DNA from: DASPRG01 sp963796125
GTDB taxonomy: Bacteria; Nitrospirota; Thermodesulfovibrionia; Thermodesulfovibrionales; SM23-35
NCBI GenBank assembly: GCA_963796125.1
Contig: CAWCKM010000049.1
Location: 61,459-125,458, forward strand
Reading direction: 5' to 3'
DNA length: 64,000 nucleotides
In this document: positions 26,847 to 35,731 of the stretch, piece by piece
Position numbering within the stretch: position 1 is the stretch's first letter
Layout: each line of letters opens with the position of its first letter
Notes under the pieces: model-generated
The model's database searches: none
Told to the model about the DNA's origin: nothing
What the model saw: only the letters and a program-made list of their open reading frames with translations
Position numbers and translations under genes: made by a program

Positions 26847-29138
26847 TCACAAAAGCCATTTTCTGAGTAGATGTCTTGCCCCTTCTTTGTCGAGGGGCTG
26901 GTTCGCTGATCCACATTGAGGATCCTGGATGCAGGCAGGACAACCGTCTTCACAGGGACATTCGTCAATGATCTTCAATGTTGTCATAAGCCAGTCACCA
27001 ATCATTTCCATAACCCTCTTTGTCAGTCCTATTCCACCTTCGTATCCATCATAGATGAATATTGCAGGTTGTTTAAACCCGGGGTAAAGAGTATAACTTA
27101 ATCCCCCAATGTCACCTCTGTCACAGAGGGCAAAGAGTGGAATGCATGCTATTGCGGTATGCTCTACTGCATGGAGTGTCCCTGCGAGGTCAAATCCTTC
27201 TGATTCGATAGCAGTTCTTGTTGCTGTGTCAATTTTAATCCAAAGTCCTTCAGTTTCGAATACATAATCAGGCATATCGAGGCCATGTCGTGAAAGCCTG
27301 ACTCTGTCAAATATTCTCTTTTTCTCATATCCTATTATCTTCTGTGTTGTTTTTAGATTTCCCCAGTAAACTGAAAGACTCTTGTGAGTGCCTATCACTT
27401 TTTCTTCTATTACTTCAGTATCTTCTTTACTCAATGCCTGAGTATAATAATTTACATTAACCTCTCTGCATATCACCTTTTTTCTCTCCAGGTCAAGTTC
27501 TGTAACATGATATTGTCTTCCTCTGTGGAGATAAATAGCGCCGGGAAAGGTATCTCTAAAGACTCTCGCGCCACTCATTTCACCAATTGCCCTACCTGTT
27601 TCATCAAGAATATAAAAAGGCTCACCAACCGCTCTGATACCGACTTCTCTGTGCAGCATCTTTCCTGTTGAAAACCATATGTCTCCTCTTCTGCCCGGAG
27701 TTAATTTTCCTTCGGCAACAAGCTCATTGATGATGGGCATAAGTTTCCCAACATCATATATATCATCATCTTCCCTTAAGTAAACTTCTGAAGATGCGCA
27801 GGGGATATGTCTCTTAAGGATATTTCTGTTCTCAGGGTCTATGACTGCAGCCTCATGACTTTTTTCAAAAAATGCATCGGGATGCCGTATGTAGTACTGG
27901 TCAAGGGCGTCAGGGATTGCAATCATCACAACAATGGATTCCTGTCCATGTCTGCCGACCCTGCCTGCTCTCTGCCAGGTGCTTGCCACAGAGCCGGGAT
28001 AGCCACAGAGTATACAGCAGTCGAGCCCTCCTATATCAACTCCAAGCTCAAGGGCACTGGTAGATATAACTCCAAGTAATTCACCCTGAAATAATTTCTC
28101 TTCTATCTCGCGCCGTTCTCTTGGAAGAAACCCGGCACGGTAAGGGCTTATTTTTCCTTCAAGTTCAGGCACATTGTTTATGGTCCATGAGTATATGAGC
28201 TCTGTTATTTTTCTTGCCTTTGTAAAGACGATCGTCCTGAGCCCTGCCTCAAGGCACTGTATGAAAAGCCTCATTGTTTCCGTATAGGGACTTTCTAACG
28301 GGTTGACAAAAACAAAATACCTGCCGGCACGCGGAGCTCCACTCTGTTCCACGGTCTTGAATGGTAATCCTGTGAGTTCTTCTGCAAGTTCGGATGGATT
28401 CGCTATGGTTGCTGATGCTGCAATAAATTGGGGGTGGGAACCCCAGTATCTACATATCCTATTTAGCCTCCTTATTACATGAGCAACATTTGAACCAAAA
28501 ATACCCCGATATGTGTGAATCTCATCAATTACAACATATCGTAAATTCCTGAAGAATCCTTCCCATTTTTTATGAAAGGGATTCAGTGCAAGGTGAAGCA
28601 TATCAGGATTTGTAAAAATGACTTTCGGGAGGGCTTCTCTTATCTTTTTTCTCCGGTATGCTGTGGTGTCTCCATCGTAAATCTCTGCTGGTTCAATAAT
28701 CCTCCCACGCCCTCCTTTAGCTAAGGGAGGACGGGGGGATTTGAAAGAATTAGGATCATTTCTGAGACTATAAAAAAGTTCATTGAAATTTCTTACCTGG
28801 TCCTGCTCAAGCCCCTTCAATGGGAATAGGTATAATGCCTTATATTCAGGGTTTTCCATGATGGATTCAATAACAGGGATGTTATATATAAGGCTCTTAC
28901 CACTCGCTGTTGGAGTCATAACAACGACATTCTCTCCTTCCCTGATTAAGTTTATAGCCTCGACCTGATGACTATAAAAAAGCTCTATGCCTCTCCGTTT
29001 TAATATATCCCTGAGCTGTTCAGATAAGGAGATTTTACTGTACCTTGGTCTCATGGGGGGGATGTGTTTCAGTGCTGCGATCTGCTGTTTAAATCTTTTG
29101 TCTTTTTGTAACGATTCAATAAAATCTGGTATTGACAT
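26847..29138 (-). CDS. MrfA/YprA-like DEAD/DEAH helicase with C-terminal DUF1998 zinc region
   Basis: 763-residue superfamily 2 helicase. Q-like motif YSHQVEAINL, Walker A TPTASGKS, VFTNPDMLH, DEIH box (YVVIDEIHTYRGIFGSN), SATI, then the second RecA domain with TSALELGVDIGG and QRAGRVGRHGQ. The C-terminal part ends with CPCEDGCPACIQDPQCGSAN, the four-cysteine zinc site of the MrfA/DUF1998 family, implicated in DNA repair in Bacillus. A stretch near residue 133-148 (SPRPPLAKGGRGR) is encoded by a short palindromic repeat inserted in frame. Confidence 0.9.
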   Translation of the reverse strand: MSIPDFIESLQKDKRFKQQIAALKHIPPMRPRYSKISLSEQLRDILKRRGIELFYSHQVEAINLIREGENVVVMTPTASGKSLIYNIPVIESIMENPEYKALYLFPLKGLEQDQVRNFNELFYSLRNDPNSFKSPRPPLAKGGRGRIIEPAEIYDGDTTAYRRKKIREALPKVIFTNPDMLHLALNPFHKKWEGFFRNLRYVVIDEIHTYRGIFGSNVAHVIRRLNRICRYWGSHPQFIAASATIANPSELAEELTGLPFKTVEQSGAPRAGRYFVFVNPLESPYTETMRLFIQCLEAGLRTIVFTKARKITELIYSWTINNVPELEGKISPYRAGFLPRERREIEEKLFQGELLGVISTSALELGVDIGGLDCCILCGYPGSVASTWQRAGRVGRHGQESIVVMIAIPDALDQYYIRHPDAFFEKSHEAAVIDPENRNILKRHIPCASSEVYLREDDDIYDVGKLMPIINELVAEGKLTPGRRGDIWFSTGKMLHREVGIRAVGEPFYILDETGRAIGEMSGARVFRDTFPGAIYLHRGRQYHVTELDLERKKVICREVNVNYYTQALSKEDTEVIEEKVIGTHKSLSVYWGNLKTTQKIIGYEKKRIFDRVRLSRHGLDMPDYVFETEGLWIKIDTATRTAIESEGFDLAGTLHAVEHTAIACIPLFALCDRGDIGGLSYTLYPGFKQPAIFIYDGYEGGIGLTKRVMEMIGDWLMTTLKIIDECPCEDGCPACIQDPQCGSANQPLDKEGARHLLRKWLL
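28704..28745. repeat. Short palindromic repeat inserted in the helicase gene
   Basis: CCCTCCTTTAGCTAAGGGAGG followed by ACGGGGGGATTT forms a hairpin inside the coding sequence. Similar elements occur in non-coding DNA near 35446 and 45190. It adds about 14 residues without breaking the frame. Confidence 0.65.
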
Positions 29139-29179
29139 GATAACCTTTTCGTAGCGCCGTACTATTGTATAATAAAATT

Positions 29180-29794
29180 ATGATTGCGATTATTGACTAT
29201 GGAATGGGGAACCTGCGCAGTGTTGAGAATGGATTTCAGAAAATTGGGGCTGATACGGAGGTTACTTCTGACCCAAAAGCAGTTGATAATGCCCATGCAG
29301 TTGTTCTTCCTGGTGTCGGAGCGTTCAGGGACTGCATGAGAAACCTTGAAGAGATGTCCCTTCTGGAGCCTGTTGTAAGAGCTATTCAGAAAGGTAAACC
29401 GTATCTCGGTATATGCCTCGGTCTTCAGATCTTATTGGCCGAATCAGAGGAGTTCGGCAGGAGCGAGGGGTTAAATATTTTTCCAGGGAAAGTTGTTCGA
29501 TTTCCTGAAAATAACCTTAAGGTTCCTCACATGGGTTGGAACACAATTAAGATATTAAAACGACCACCTATCTTTGACAGCATAGAGGATGACAGTTTCT
29601 TTTATTTTGTCCACTCTTTTTACGTTTTACCCGGTGATAACGATATCATTGCAACTACGACTGATTACGGGGTAACGTTTACTTCCATGGTTTGGAAGGA
29701 AAATATTTTTGCGACGCAATTTCATCCTGAAAAAAGTCAGGAGCTTGGCCTCAGGATATTAAAGGGGTTCAACGATTTTGTGAAGAAGGCTTAA
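29180..29794 (+). CDS. hisH: Imidazole glycerol phosphate synthase subunit HisH
   Basis: Glutamine amidotransferase subunit supplying ammonia to HisF in histidine synthesis, 204 residues from ATG 29180. Start motif IAIIDYGMGNLRSVENGF; nucleophile Cys in YLGICLGLQILL; catalytic His-Glu in ATQFHPEKSQELG. No other his genes are in the window, so it is an orphan here. An upstream TTG at 29165 is possible but less likely. Confidence 0.94.
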   Translation: MIAIIDYGMGNLRSVENGFQKIGADTEVTSDPKAVDNAHAVVLPGVGAFRDCMRNLEEMSLLEPVVRAIQKGKPYLGICLGLQILLAESEEFGRSEGLNIFPGKVVRFPENNLKVPHMGWNTIKILKRPPIFDSIEDDSFFYFVHSFYVLPGDNDIIATTTDYGVTFTSMVWKENIFATQFHPEKSQELGLRILKGFNDFVKKA

Positions 29795-30077
29795 ACGGCA
29801 GTTAGTCTAATGTCATTCGTCCCTAAGCATCTTATTTACTAACGAGATCAGCAGCTGCAGTCACAAGCATATTCGCGAGTATTCTGATAATGCTGTGCAT
29901 GTCCATTGCGAGCTTCCTTCGAAGGGAGCGTGGCAATCTCTTCAGACCAGGCGAGATTGCGGAGCATGTTCCAGAACATAGCTGAGGAATCTACAGCCCG
30001 ATTTGCTTCGGCTTCGTCTCGCAACTTCACTTGCATGACATCCTTATAGCTGGATTCGGGTATTTAACTAACTAATA
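29795..30077. repeat. Intergenic stretch with a GCGTGGCAATCTC-type dispersed repeat
   Basis: About 280 bases between hisH and the hydrogenase protease. ATTGCGAGCTTCCTTCGAAG and GGAGCGTGGCAATCTC form an imperfect palindrome (about 29907-29943), followed by GAGATTGCGGAGC. This resembles widespread short interspersed palindromes. No gene is seen. Confidence 0.5.
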
Positions 30078-30600
30078 TCAAGGTTTCCTGATATTTATTT
30101 TGAGTTCTTCGAATATCAATTCAATGATTCTTGGAATCTTTGATTTAATTTCAGGGGTTAGTTCCATACCCATTTCGAGGGATTTCGGTTCAATCCCGAT
30201 AATTGTTGTATGAGGTTTCTTCCCGATCAGTTCTGACAGATCTATGACTTCTAATATTCCAATCTGGTGAACAGATGTCTTAAAACCGGATGGGCAGTTT
30301 CTGACATCGTCTATATCGAAACGGTAGATAGAGCCAGGATCAGCGCCTCCTTTTACGGCGTCAATCACGATCAGTCGATCAGCTTCAGTGATAACATTGA
30401 GAAGACGGAAGCCATCGGTGCCGCCTTCAACAACAGAGACCTCTGGAGGCAGGTCCATCTTCATAAGCTCATTGGCTACATGGACTCCTACTCCTTCATC
30501 AGAGAGGAGGAGATTACCGACTCCGAGAATAACAATTTTTTGGGGGGAGCTTGGTGCTCCCCCCTGTGAATCTGCTGCAGAAGACGAGTGGTTCTCTCAT
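30078..30600 (-). CDS. [NiFe]-hydrogenase maturation protease (one frameshift)
   Basis: Endopeptidase that removes the C-terminal tail of the hydrogenase large subunit after nickel insertion. The conserved N-terminus IVILGVGNLLLSDEGVGVHV has the nickel-sensing Glu/Asp region, followed by IVIDAVKGGADPGSIYRF and KPHTTIIGIEPKSLEMGMEL. In the given frame there is no start codon before GVGN. An ATG at 30600, overlapping the large-subunit stop (AATGAG), reads MREPLVFCS and joins if one base is removed from the six-base T run 30536-30541. The result is about 174 residues. Confidence 0.85.
30542..30564. repeat. Perfect GC-rich hairpin inside the protease 5' end
   Basis: GGGGGGAGC, loop TTGGT, GCTCCCCCC. 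It lies within the first 20 codons of the protease gene, next to the A/T homopolymer that breaks the frame. No U-tract follows on the coding strand, so it is not a standard terminator; it could limit expression of the protease or stabilise the upstream mRNA. Confidence 0.6.
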
Positions 30601-32164
30601 TCCATGAGGAACTTGTGGATTTCGTTCGTCTGGGGATCGATAATGTGCACAGCGCAGGCGAGGCACGGATCAAAAGAACGAATGATTCGCACCACATTGA
30701 TTGGGTTTTCGGGATCAGGAACTGGTGCACCAATTAACGATTCTTCATATTGTCCACGGACTCCATTTTCGCATCGAGGCGAGGCATTCCATGTCGAAGG
30801 GACAACAGCCTGATAATTCTCGATCTTCTTGTTCTTGATCTTTATCCAATGTCCCAGAGCACCCCGAGGTGGTTCATGGAATCCTGCACCCATGCCGCTT
30901 TCAGGTGGATCCCAGTGTTCGGTATCATGAATCTTGAATCCTGGCTTGGTCATTTCAGCGAGAAGTTGATCTAGCCATACATAGCAGGCATCCACAATGA
31001 GTTTGGTTTCAATGGCGCGGGCAGCATGACGTGCTACCGCACCGGGTTTGGCTCCCTTTTGTACCAATCCGAGCACATCAGGATTCTTAGCCACGATCAT
31101 CCTTGCCAATGGTCCAACTTCCATTGCCTTACCATCATACCGGGGAGCCTTAACAAAGGAGTATGCATCCTTCTTGTCGAGATCAAATACTTGCTCACCA
31201 TCATAGGGATGCACAGGCTTCTTATCCTTATACCAGGCATGTTTCACTGATTCGGTAATCATCTTTGTATTAACAGGATCAACCTTTATATTTGCAGGAT
31301 TCAAGACCGATAATGACACCCGCCGGGAAGACAAGGTTTTTCCATTCAGGATCCTTTGGAAAGTCACCATAGGAGAGATAGTTGTAATGACCGCCACCTA
31401 CACCCATCTTGGCAAGTGGCCAGAGAGGACCTGTTCCGAAAGCTAGGACATCGGGTATATAGACCTCTTCGATAAATTTTTTCTGCTCATCGAGCATGGT
31501 GCGGAAACGAGCCCACTGGTTTAAATCAGGATAGGAGGTTACACCTCCAACTACGATATTCTGGTAATGAGGAGTCCTTCCACCCCATATAGCGCCCATA
31601 TTTCTGGCTTTGGCATGCATCTTCAGGGCTTTTAGATAATGGCTGACTGCAGAGATTACTATATCCGGATCTTTGACACTAAACTCATCTGGCTCATAAC
31701 GTGGTGTTAAAGGATAGGTGTCTTTTGCCTGTACCAGACCAACAATCTTATCCTTAACAGCCAGCAAGTCTTTGTCTTTACCCTTGTAATTGGCAACAGC
31801 CATGATATCAATATAATCAAGTGCACTGAGCTGGTAGAAATGAAGTGGATGATCATAGATGTATTCAGCAGCCCATAACAAGGTTTCTGATGAGATTCCC
31901 TCGCCCAGGGAACCTTAGCTCCAAAAGCCGCATCAAGAGCACGGGCTGAAGCTAATTGGTGGACACTGTAGCAGACGCCACAAAAACGACTGGTTACGTA
32001 AGAGGCGTCACGCGGGTCTTTCCCGGTGAGCATTGCCTCAAAACCGCGGGCCATGGTACCGCTGCTCCAGGCATTCTTTAACCTTGCCATTTTCGATCTT
32101 CTACTTCAATCGTGAGATGCCCTTCTATTCTTGTAATAGGATCTATGGTAATTTTCTTTGCCAT
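30597..32164 (-). CDS. [NiFe]-hydrogenase large subunit, group 1-type (about four frameshifts)
   Basis: Catalytic H2-oxidising subunit. ATG 32164 behind GGAGGTGAAAATAA: MAKKITIDPITRIEGHLTIE. Then, in another frame, NAWSSGTMARGFEAMLTGKD and TSRFCGVCYSVHQLASARAL (L1 nickel ligands); in the next, AEYIYDHPLHFYQLSALDYI; and in the last, KHAWYKDKKPVHPYDG up to RSFDPCLACAVHIIDPQTNE (L2 ligands and cleavage tail). Breaks lie at about 32104, 32083, 31905 and 31365, each cured by one base. All nickel ligands are cysteine, so it is not a selenium enzyme. Four breaks in 1.6 kb is dense; either a poor-quality patch or an early pseudogene. Confidence 0.88.
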
Positions 32165-32193
32165 TTATTTTCACCTCCTTTTATGTGTTTTCT

Positions 32194-33201
32194 TTAATGT
32201 TCGATTTTCTCATTGCCCATATTTCCTTGGAGATCTCCGCTCTCAGCAGTATAAAGAGGGGTCACTTTGTCATAGAAGACGGGTTCGCCACATGCCTGAC
32301 ACAAACCACCGCAATCAAGACAGAAACTTATCCCGTCATTCCATCTCCGCACTGTACAGTCGATATAGGAAACAGGCCCTTTACATCCTTTTTCAAAGAG
32401 ACACCAGTTTTTCTGTTTGGGATCGTTCCAGTCTTTGAGAAATTCACCAGCATCAAAGTGAGCGCGGCGTCTGCAATTGTCATGCATTGATACCTCTCCA
32501 AAATACATTGCAGGACGTCCTTTCGAATCCAGTTCAGGCGGCTTTTCCAGTAACAAGGACATAGAGAATTGTTCCTACCAGGTGATCAGGATGAACAGGA
32601 CAGGTGGAGATGTTGACAACAGGTTTATTAATCCCTGCCTTCTTGAGAACTTCACTAACTGCTATCCCTTTGGTTGGACAGGCTCTCGGAATACCACCAT
32701 AGGCAGAACAGGCTCCGACAGCAAGGATGGCAGCTGCATTCTTCGCGGCTTCTTCCACCATCTTTCTTCCTGAAGTGTCCACCATGCCATCCAGAAGCGA
32801 TCATCAGCAGAAGGAATTGCACCTTCGACAATTAATATATAGCCACCTTGTTTAACTGGTCTGCGTCTAACTTTTTCAGCTACATCCCCTGCTGCTGCCA
32901 TGATAGTATATGATATCTAAGGGATATTTTATCCAGAATAACCGAAGAAATAGGCGGGTTCAGAGACTTGAGTAAGGGAAATGGTACAACCAGCGCATGC
33001 TTGCCCTTCAAGCCACAATACAGCCGGTTTACCGGAGGTAGGTTTTTCTAATGCATGGGCGAGCCCGGTCGTGAATTCAAATTCTGAAAGGCCAAGGACT
33101 GCTGCTGTTGTAGCACAGTACTTCAGGAAGTCCCGTCTGCTTACTCCGTGAAGTTTTAATTCACGTTCAAGGTCTTTGCTGAGAATATCTTTTTCCTTCA
33201 T
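32194..33201 (-). CDS. [NiFe]-hydrogenase small subunit, Tat-exported (about four frameshifts)
   Basis: Fe-S subunit passing electrons from the large subunit. ATG 33201 behind AAAGGAGGTGAAGC. A twin-arginine signal (GVSRRDFLKYCATTAAVLGL) sends it to the periplasm. LWLEGQACAGCTISLTQVSE has the proximal-cluster cysteines. Fragments in other frames continue: MAAAGDVAEKV, GACSAYGGIPRACPTKGIAV, NISTCPVHPDHLVGTILYVL, then DNCRRRAHFDAGEFLKDW and EKGCKGPVSYIDCTVRRWND with FCLDCGGLCQACGEP (medial and distal clusters). One break is an extra base in the AAAA run near 32558. No cytochrome b subunit gene is adjacent, so the quinone link is not visible. Confidence 0.87.
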
Positions 33202-33309
33202 GCTTCACCTCCTTTTAGTTCGTACATTCATCGTACTAATTTGTCCAGCGTTTAAAAATTACCACCTCCTTCTCGGTGTTTCTTAGAGCCGATTCATTCT
33301 GTGGATTTA

Positions 33310-33338
33310 AAACTATCTTAATCAAAAGCAAAAGTCAA
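33310..33338 (-). promoter_or_regulatory. Candidate hydrogenase promoter
   Basis: On the minus strand TTGACT, 17 bases, TAGTTT, about 110 bases upstream of the small-subunit start. Good -35, weak -10. The rest of 33202-33526 shows nothing else I can support. Confidence 0.4.
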
Positions 33339-33526
33339 GAAAATCTTGTTGCTTGGTGCATTATATATGCATAACAATGATGCTGAAACATCGGTTTAAA
33401 TCTGATTTTTCTGTAGGATTTTACCTTAGTTTCTTATCGGATTTTGTCCTACAGACTTTAATCAGTTGAAGAGATTTTGGCTATTTGATAGATTGTATGC
33501 CGTGACACAAATAACAGAAGACACCT

Positions 33527-34347
33527 TTGAGCAGGCTCAACGATATCCTTCGGGCAGCGCCCATCATTGACCTTCAAGGAATAACGTTCATAGACCCTTA
33601 CGGCATGGTTGGTCTCCTTGAGATTGGTGAACTTTCTCAATCAGAGGGAGTGCAGAAAACTCTTTTCCTCCCCGAATCTGAAGAGGTGCTCAAGTATCTC
33701 GAGCGGATGGATTTCTTTAAATTTGCAGCTCATTACTTCAGACTTGAACCTCAAAAGCCAGACATACCCGAAAAATATTTAAGGAGTTCCTATTCAGATG
33801 TCCTCCTTGAGATTACCCCAATAGAAAAGTCCGATGACATTCATTTTATCGTAGGAAAGGTTAAAACCCGTGCCCATAAGATCCTTACGAAGACATCTTC
33901 ACTATGATGAAAGTGCAATTAATGGCTTCATTGTAGCTCTTTCAGAAGTATGCCAGAATATCCTCGAACACAGCGAGAAAACAGGCTTTGTAGGAATACA
34001 GAAGTATCATTTCCAGAACCTCAACAAGAATGTTGTCAAAATTGCGGTTATGGATATCGGAATAGGTTTCAGGAAATCCCTCTCAGAAAGATTTACAGTG
34101 AAAGAACGATCTTGATGCGATAGAAAAGGCTTTGCTCCATGGTGCATCACGATATGCTGATAAAGGAAGGGGGCATGGGCTTGCTTCAGTAAGGCGGTTT
34201 GTAAATCAATGGAACGGCAAACTTTCCATCCGCTCAGGCACTGCGAAACTTTCAATCCTGCCTCAATGGGCACGGGGAAAAGCGAGAGAGGTAAATCTTT
34301 CCTATTTTCCAGGTGCCCAGATAAATATTATGTTACCGGAAGTGTGA
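33527..34347 (+). CDS. STAS domain plus HATPase (anti-sigma-like kinase) protein, frameshifted
   Basis: Three ORFs make one protein. First a STAS-like part: DLQGITFIDPYGMVGLLEIG. Then a histidine-kinase-like ATPase: ALSEVCQNILEHSEKTGFVG (N box), AVMDIGIGFRKSLSERF (G1) and KGRGHGLASVRRFVNQWNGK (G2). Breaks fall at about 33890 and at the TT 34112-34113 (one base fewer gives SDAIEKALLHGASRYADKGR). The first codons may also be shifted: GTG near 33501 reads MTQITEDTFEQAQR. Such proteins act in partner-switching signalling. It is divergent from the hydrogenase operon, but no link is shown. Confidence 0.72.
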
Positions 34348-34378
34348 AAAACCCCACCTATTCCTACCCTTGCATCTT

Positions 34379-34470
34379 GTCCGGCATTGTCATCCTGAAC
34401 TCGTTTAGATCTCTCTCAGGTGTAATATATTGAAAACATGAGATGCTGAAATAAATTTAGCATGAAAACC
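34379..34470. repeat. Decayed dispersed palindrome
   Basis: TTGTCCGGCATTGTCATCCTG near one end and GAGATGCTGAAATAAATTTAGC near the other recall the GTCATnCC family at 40433. Non-coding. Confidence 0.35.
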
Positions 34471-34564
34471 CTGTTTTTGAATTGTCGGACAGGTTGTTTG
34501 CTAAGGATGAATCAGGAGGGTCTGAAATCCAAGATATATGCAAGCAATAGTTTAAAATAGTTTT

Positions 34565-34996
34565 ATGAAAGCGAAAAAGAATCTTATTGTCGTTGGTGAC
34601 AGAGTTCTCGTAGAACCAGAGGATGGTTCTGACAAAACAACCTCAGGGCTTTATCTCCCTGACACTGTAAAGGAAAAGCAGAAGGTTGTTGGAGGATATG
34701 TTGTGAAAACAGGACCCGGATATCCTGTTCATGACCCACATACTTCACAGGAACCATGGGTTGACCGTACTAAGAAGGAAATAAAATATATTCCCCTTCA
34801 GGCGAACGAAGGTGATTACGCAATCTTTCTCAGAGAATCTGCCATCGAGATCGAATTTGAGGGGAAAAAGTATCTGATCGTCCCTCATTCCGCAATCCTC
34901 GCCCTTGTGCGCATTGAGGTGACAGAAGAGACTCCGGAAGCCTGTAGCATTTTGATAAGGAAAATGAGCAATCTTCTTAAGAGACTGAAGATATAA
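34565..34996 (+). CDS. Divergent GroES-like co-chaperonin
   Basis: 143 residues, longer than the classic 97. It begins KNLIVVGDRVLVEPEDGSDK, TTSGLYLPDTVKEKQKVVGG, matching the GroES fold and mobile loop. It then has an insertion rich in aromatic and charged residues (GYPVHDPHTSQEPWVDRTKK) before NEGDYAIFLRESAIEIEFEG. There is no groEL beside it and no CIRCE element. It may be a second lid for GroEL or a regulator; the role is unknown. Confidence 0.8.
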   Translation: MKAKKNLIVVGDRVLVEPEDGSDKTTSGLYLPDTVKEKQKVVGGYVVKTGPGYPVHDPHTSQEPWVDRTKKEIKYIPLQANEGDYAIFLRESAIEIEFEGKKYLIVPHSAILALVRIEVTEETPEACSILIRKMSNLLKRLKI

Positions 34997-35111
34997 AAGG
35001 ATCTATTTTTATAGAGACATTTCCTGAGTTTCCTGATTTCCTTTTACCCGTTAAAATGTCTTCCCTGAGCGCATCATCGAGGCTAAGGTCAATATCTTCA
35101 TCTAAATATCT

Positions 35112-35324
35112 TTACACGGAAGGAAAACTTTCTTTAAGGTTTACAAAAACCAGTTTGATATATCCACAAGGGTTGGTCCCATTGCTACATAGTGGCCTTT
35201 TTGGTTTATACGGAATAGCGGTTTTACCGCAAGAACCTCCTGCAGCCTCTTCGGGTTTTACACCGTGCCCGAGCTCCAAATGTAAGACATTGCCGTTGTC
35301 CCACTCAAACCCCTTTACATGCAA
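35112..35324 (-). pseudogene. BrnT-like toxin remnant, frameshifted
   Basis: MHVKGFEWDNGNVLHLELGH followed by GVKPEE looks like the FEWDxxK-NxxKHGVxFEEA start of BrnT-type toxins. The frame then shifts; in another frame it reads QEVLAVKPLFRINQKGHYVA MGPT and later GYIKLVFVNLKES, as BrnT does. Downstream (to about 35004) a frame reads RYLDEDIDLSLDDALREDIL, possibly the antitoxin. At least two indels; probably a decayed module. Confidence 0.45.
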
Positions 35325-35445
35325 ATGCTATCTCCTTTCGGTAATACATTATATTACCTAATTAATAGAAAAATCAATGCATTTTCCCCTTGACAAATCT
35401 CTTTTTTTATGATTCAATTGATTCAGTTGAAAAAATAAGAGTGCC

Positions 35446-35482
35446 TTATTCCCCCTCTTTTTTAAAGAGGGCGAGGGAGATT
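35446..35482. repeat. Short palindromic repeat
   Basis: CCCCCTCTTTTTTAAAGAGGG followed by CGAGGGAGATTAC, a hairpin of the same type as at 28704 and 45190. It precedes the 35516 gene. Confidence 0.5.
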
Positions 35483-35515
35483 ACTAAAAGAATTCAGGTA
35501 GATAGGGCATAAGGG

Positions 35516-35731
35516 ATGAACGAAAACGGATTAACTCAACAGCAGATTGCACAACAAGATATTGTTGATAATGCAATCTTTTCGCTTATTCGATCTGTCA
35601 ATCCGAGCAATAAAGAAATCGAATGGAATATTGAAATGATTGGTGAAATCAGAGATGTTGTAAAAGAGTGGCTTGTGGATAAACTCAGTCTAACAACAGA
35701 ACAAGAATTTTATCCGTATATAGAGGAATAA
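35516..35731 (+). CDS. Small protein of unknown function upstream of the SWIM gene
   Basis: 71 residues: MNENGLTQQQIAQQDIVDNA, FSLIRSVNPSNKEIEWNIEM. Acidic, helical, no recognised domain. Its stop codon directly abuts the ATG of the SWIM-finger gene (TAAATGG), so the pair is an operon. I do not recognise the family. Confidence 0.6.
   Translation: MNENGLTQQQIAQQDIVDNAIFSLIRSVNPSNKEIEWNIEMIGEIRDVVKEWLVDKLSLTTEQEFYPYIEE

Noticed and set aside
30542..30564. Rho-independent terminator
   Set aside because: No U-tract follows the hairpin on the transcribed strand.
30594..30602. TGA between the hydrogenase large subunit and protease as a read-through or selenocysteine site
   Set aside because: The two frames coincide, but an overlapping ATG (30600) plus one base in the A/T run gives a normal protease start, and the large subunit ends normally.
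30597..32164. [NiFeSe] hydrogenase
   Set aside because: The C-terminal motif is DPCLAC with TGC/TGT-type cysteines; no TGA lies in the nickel-ligand motifs.
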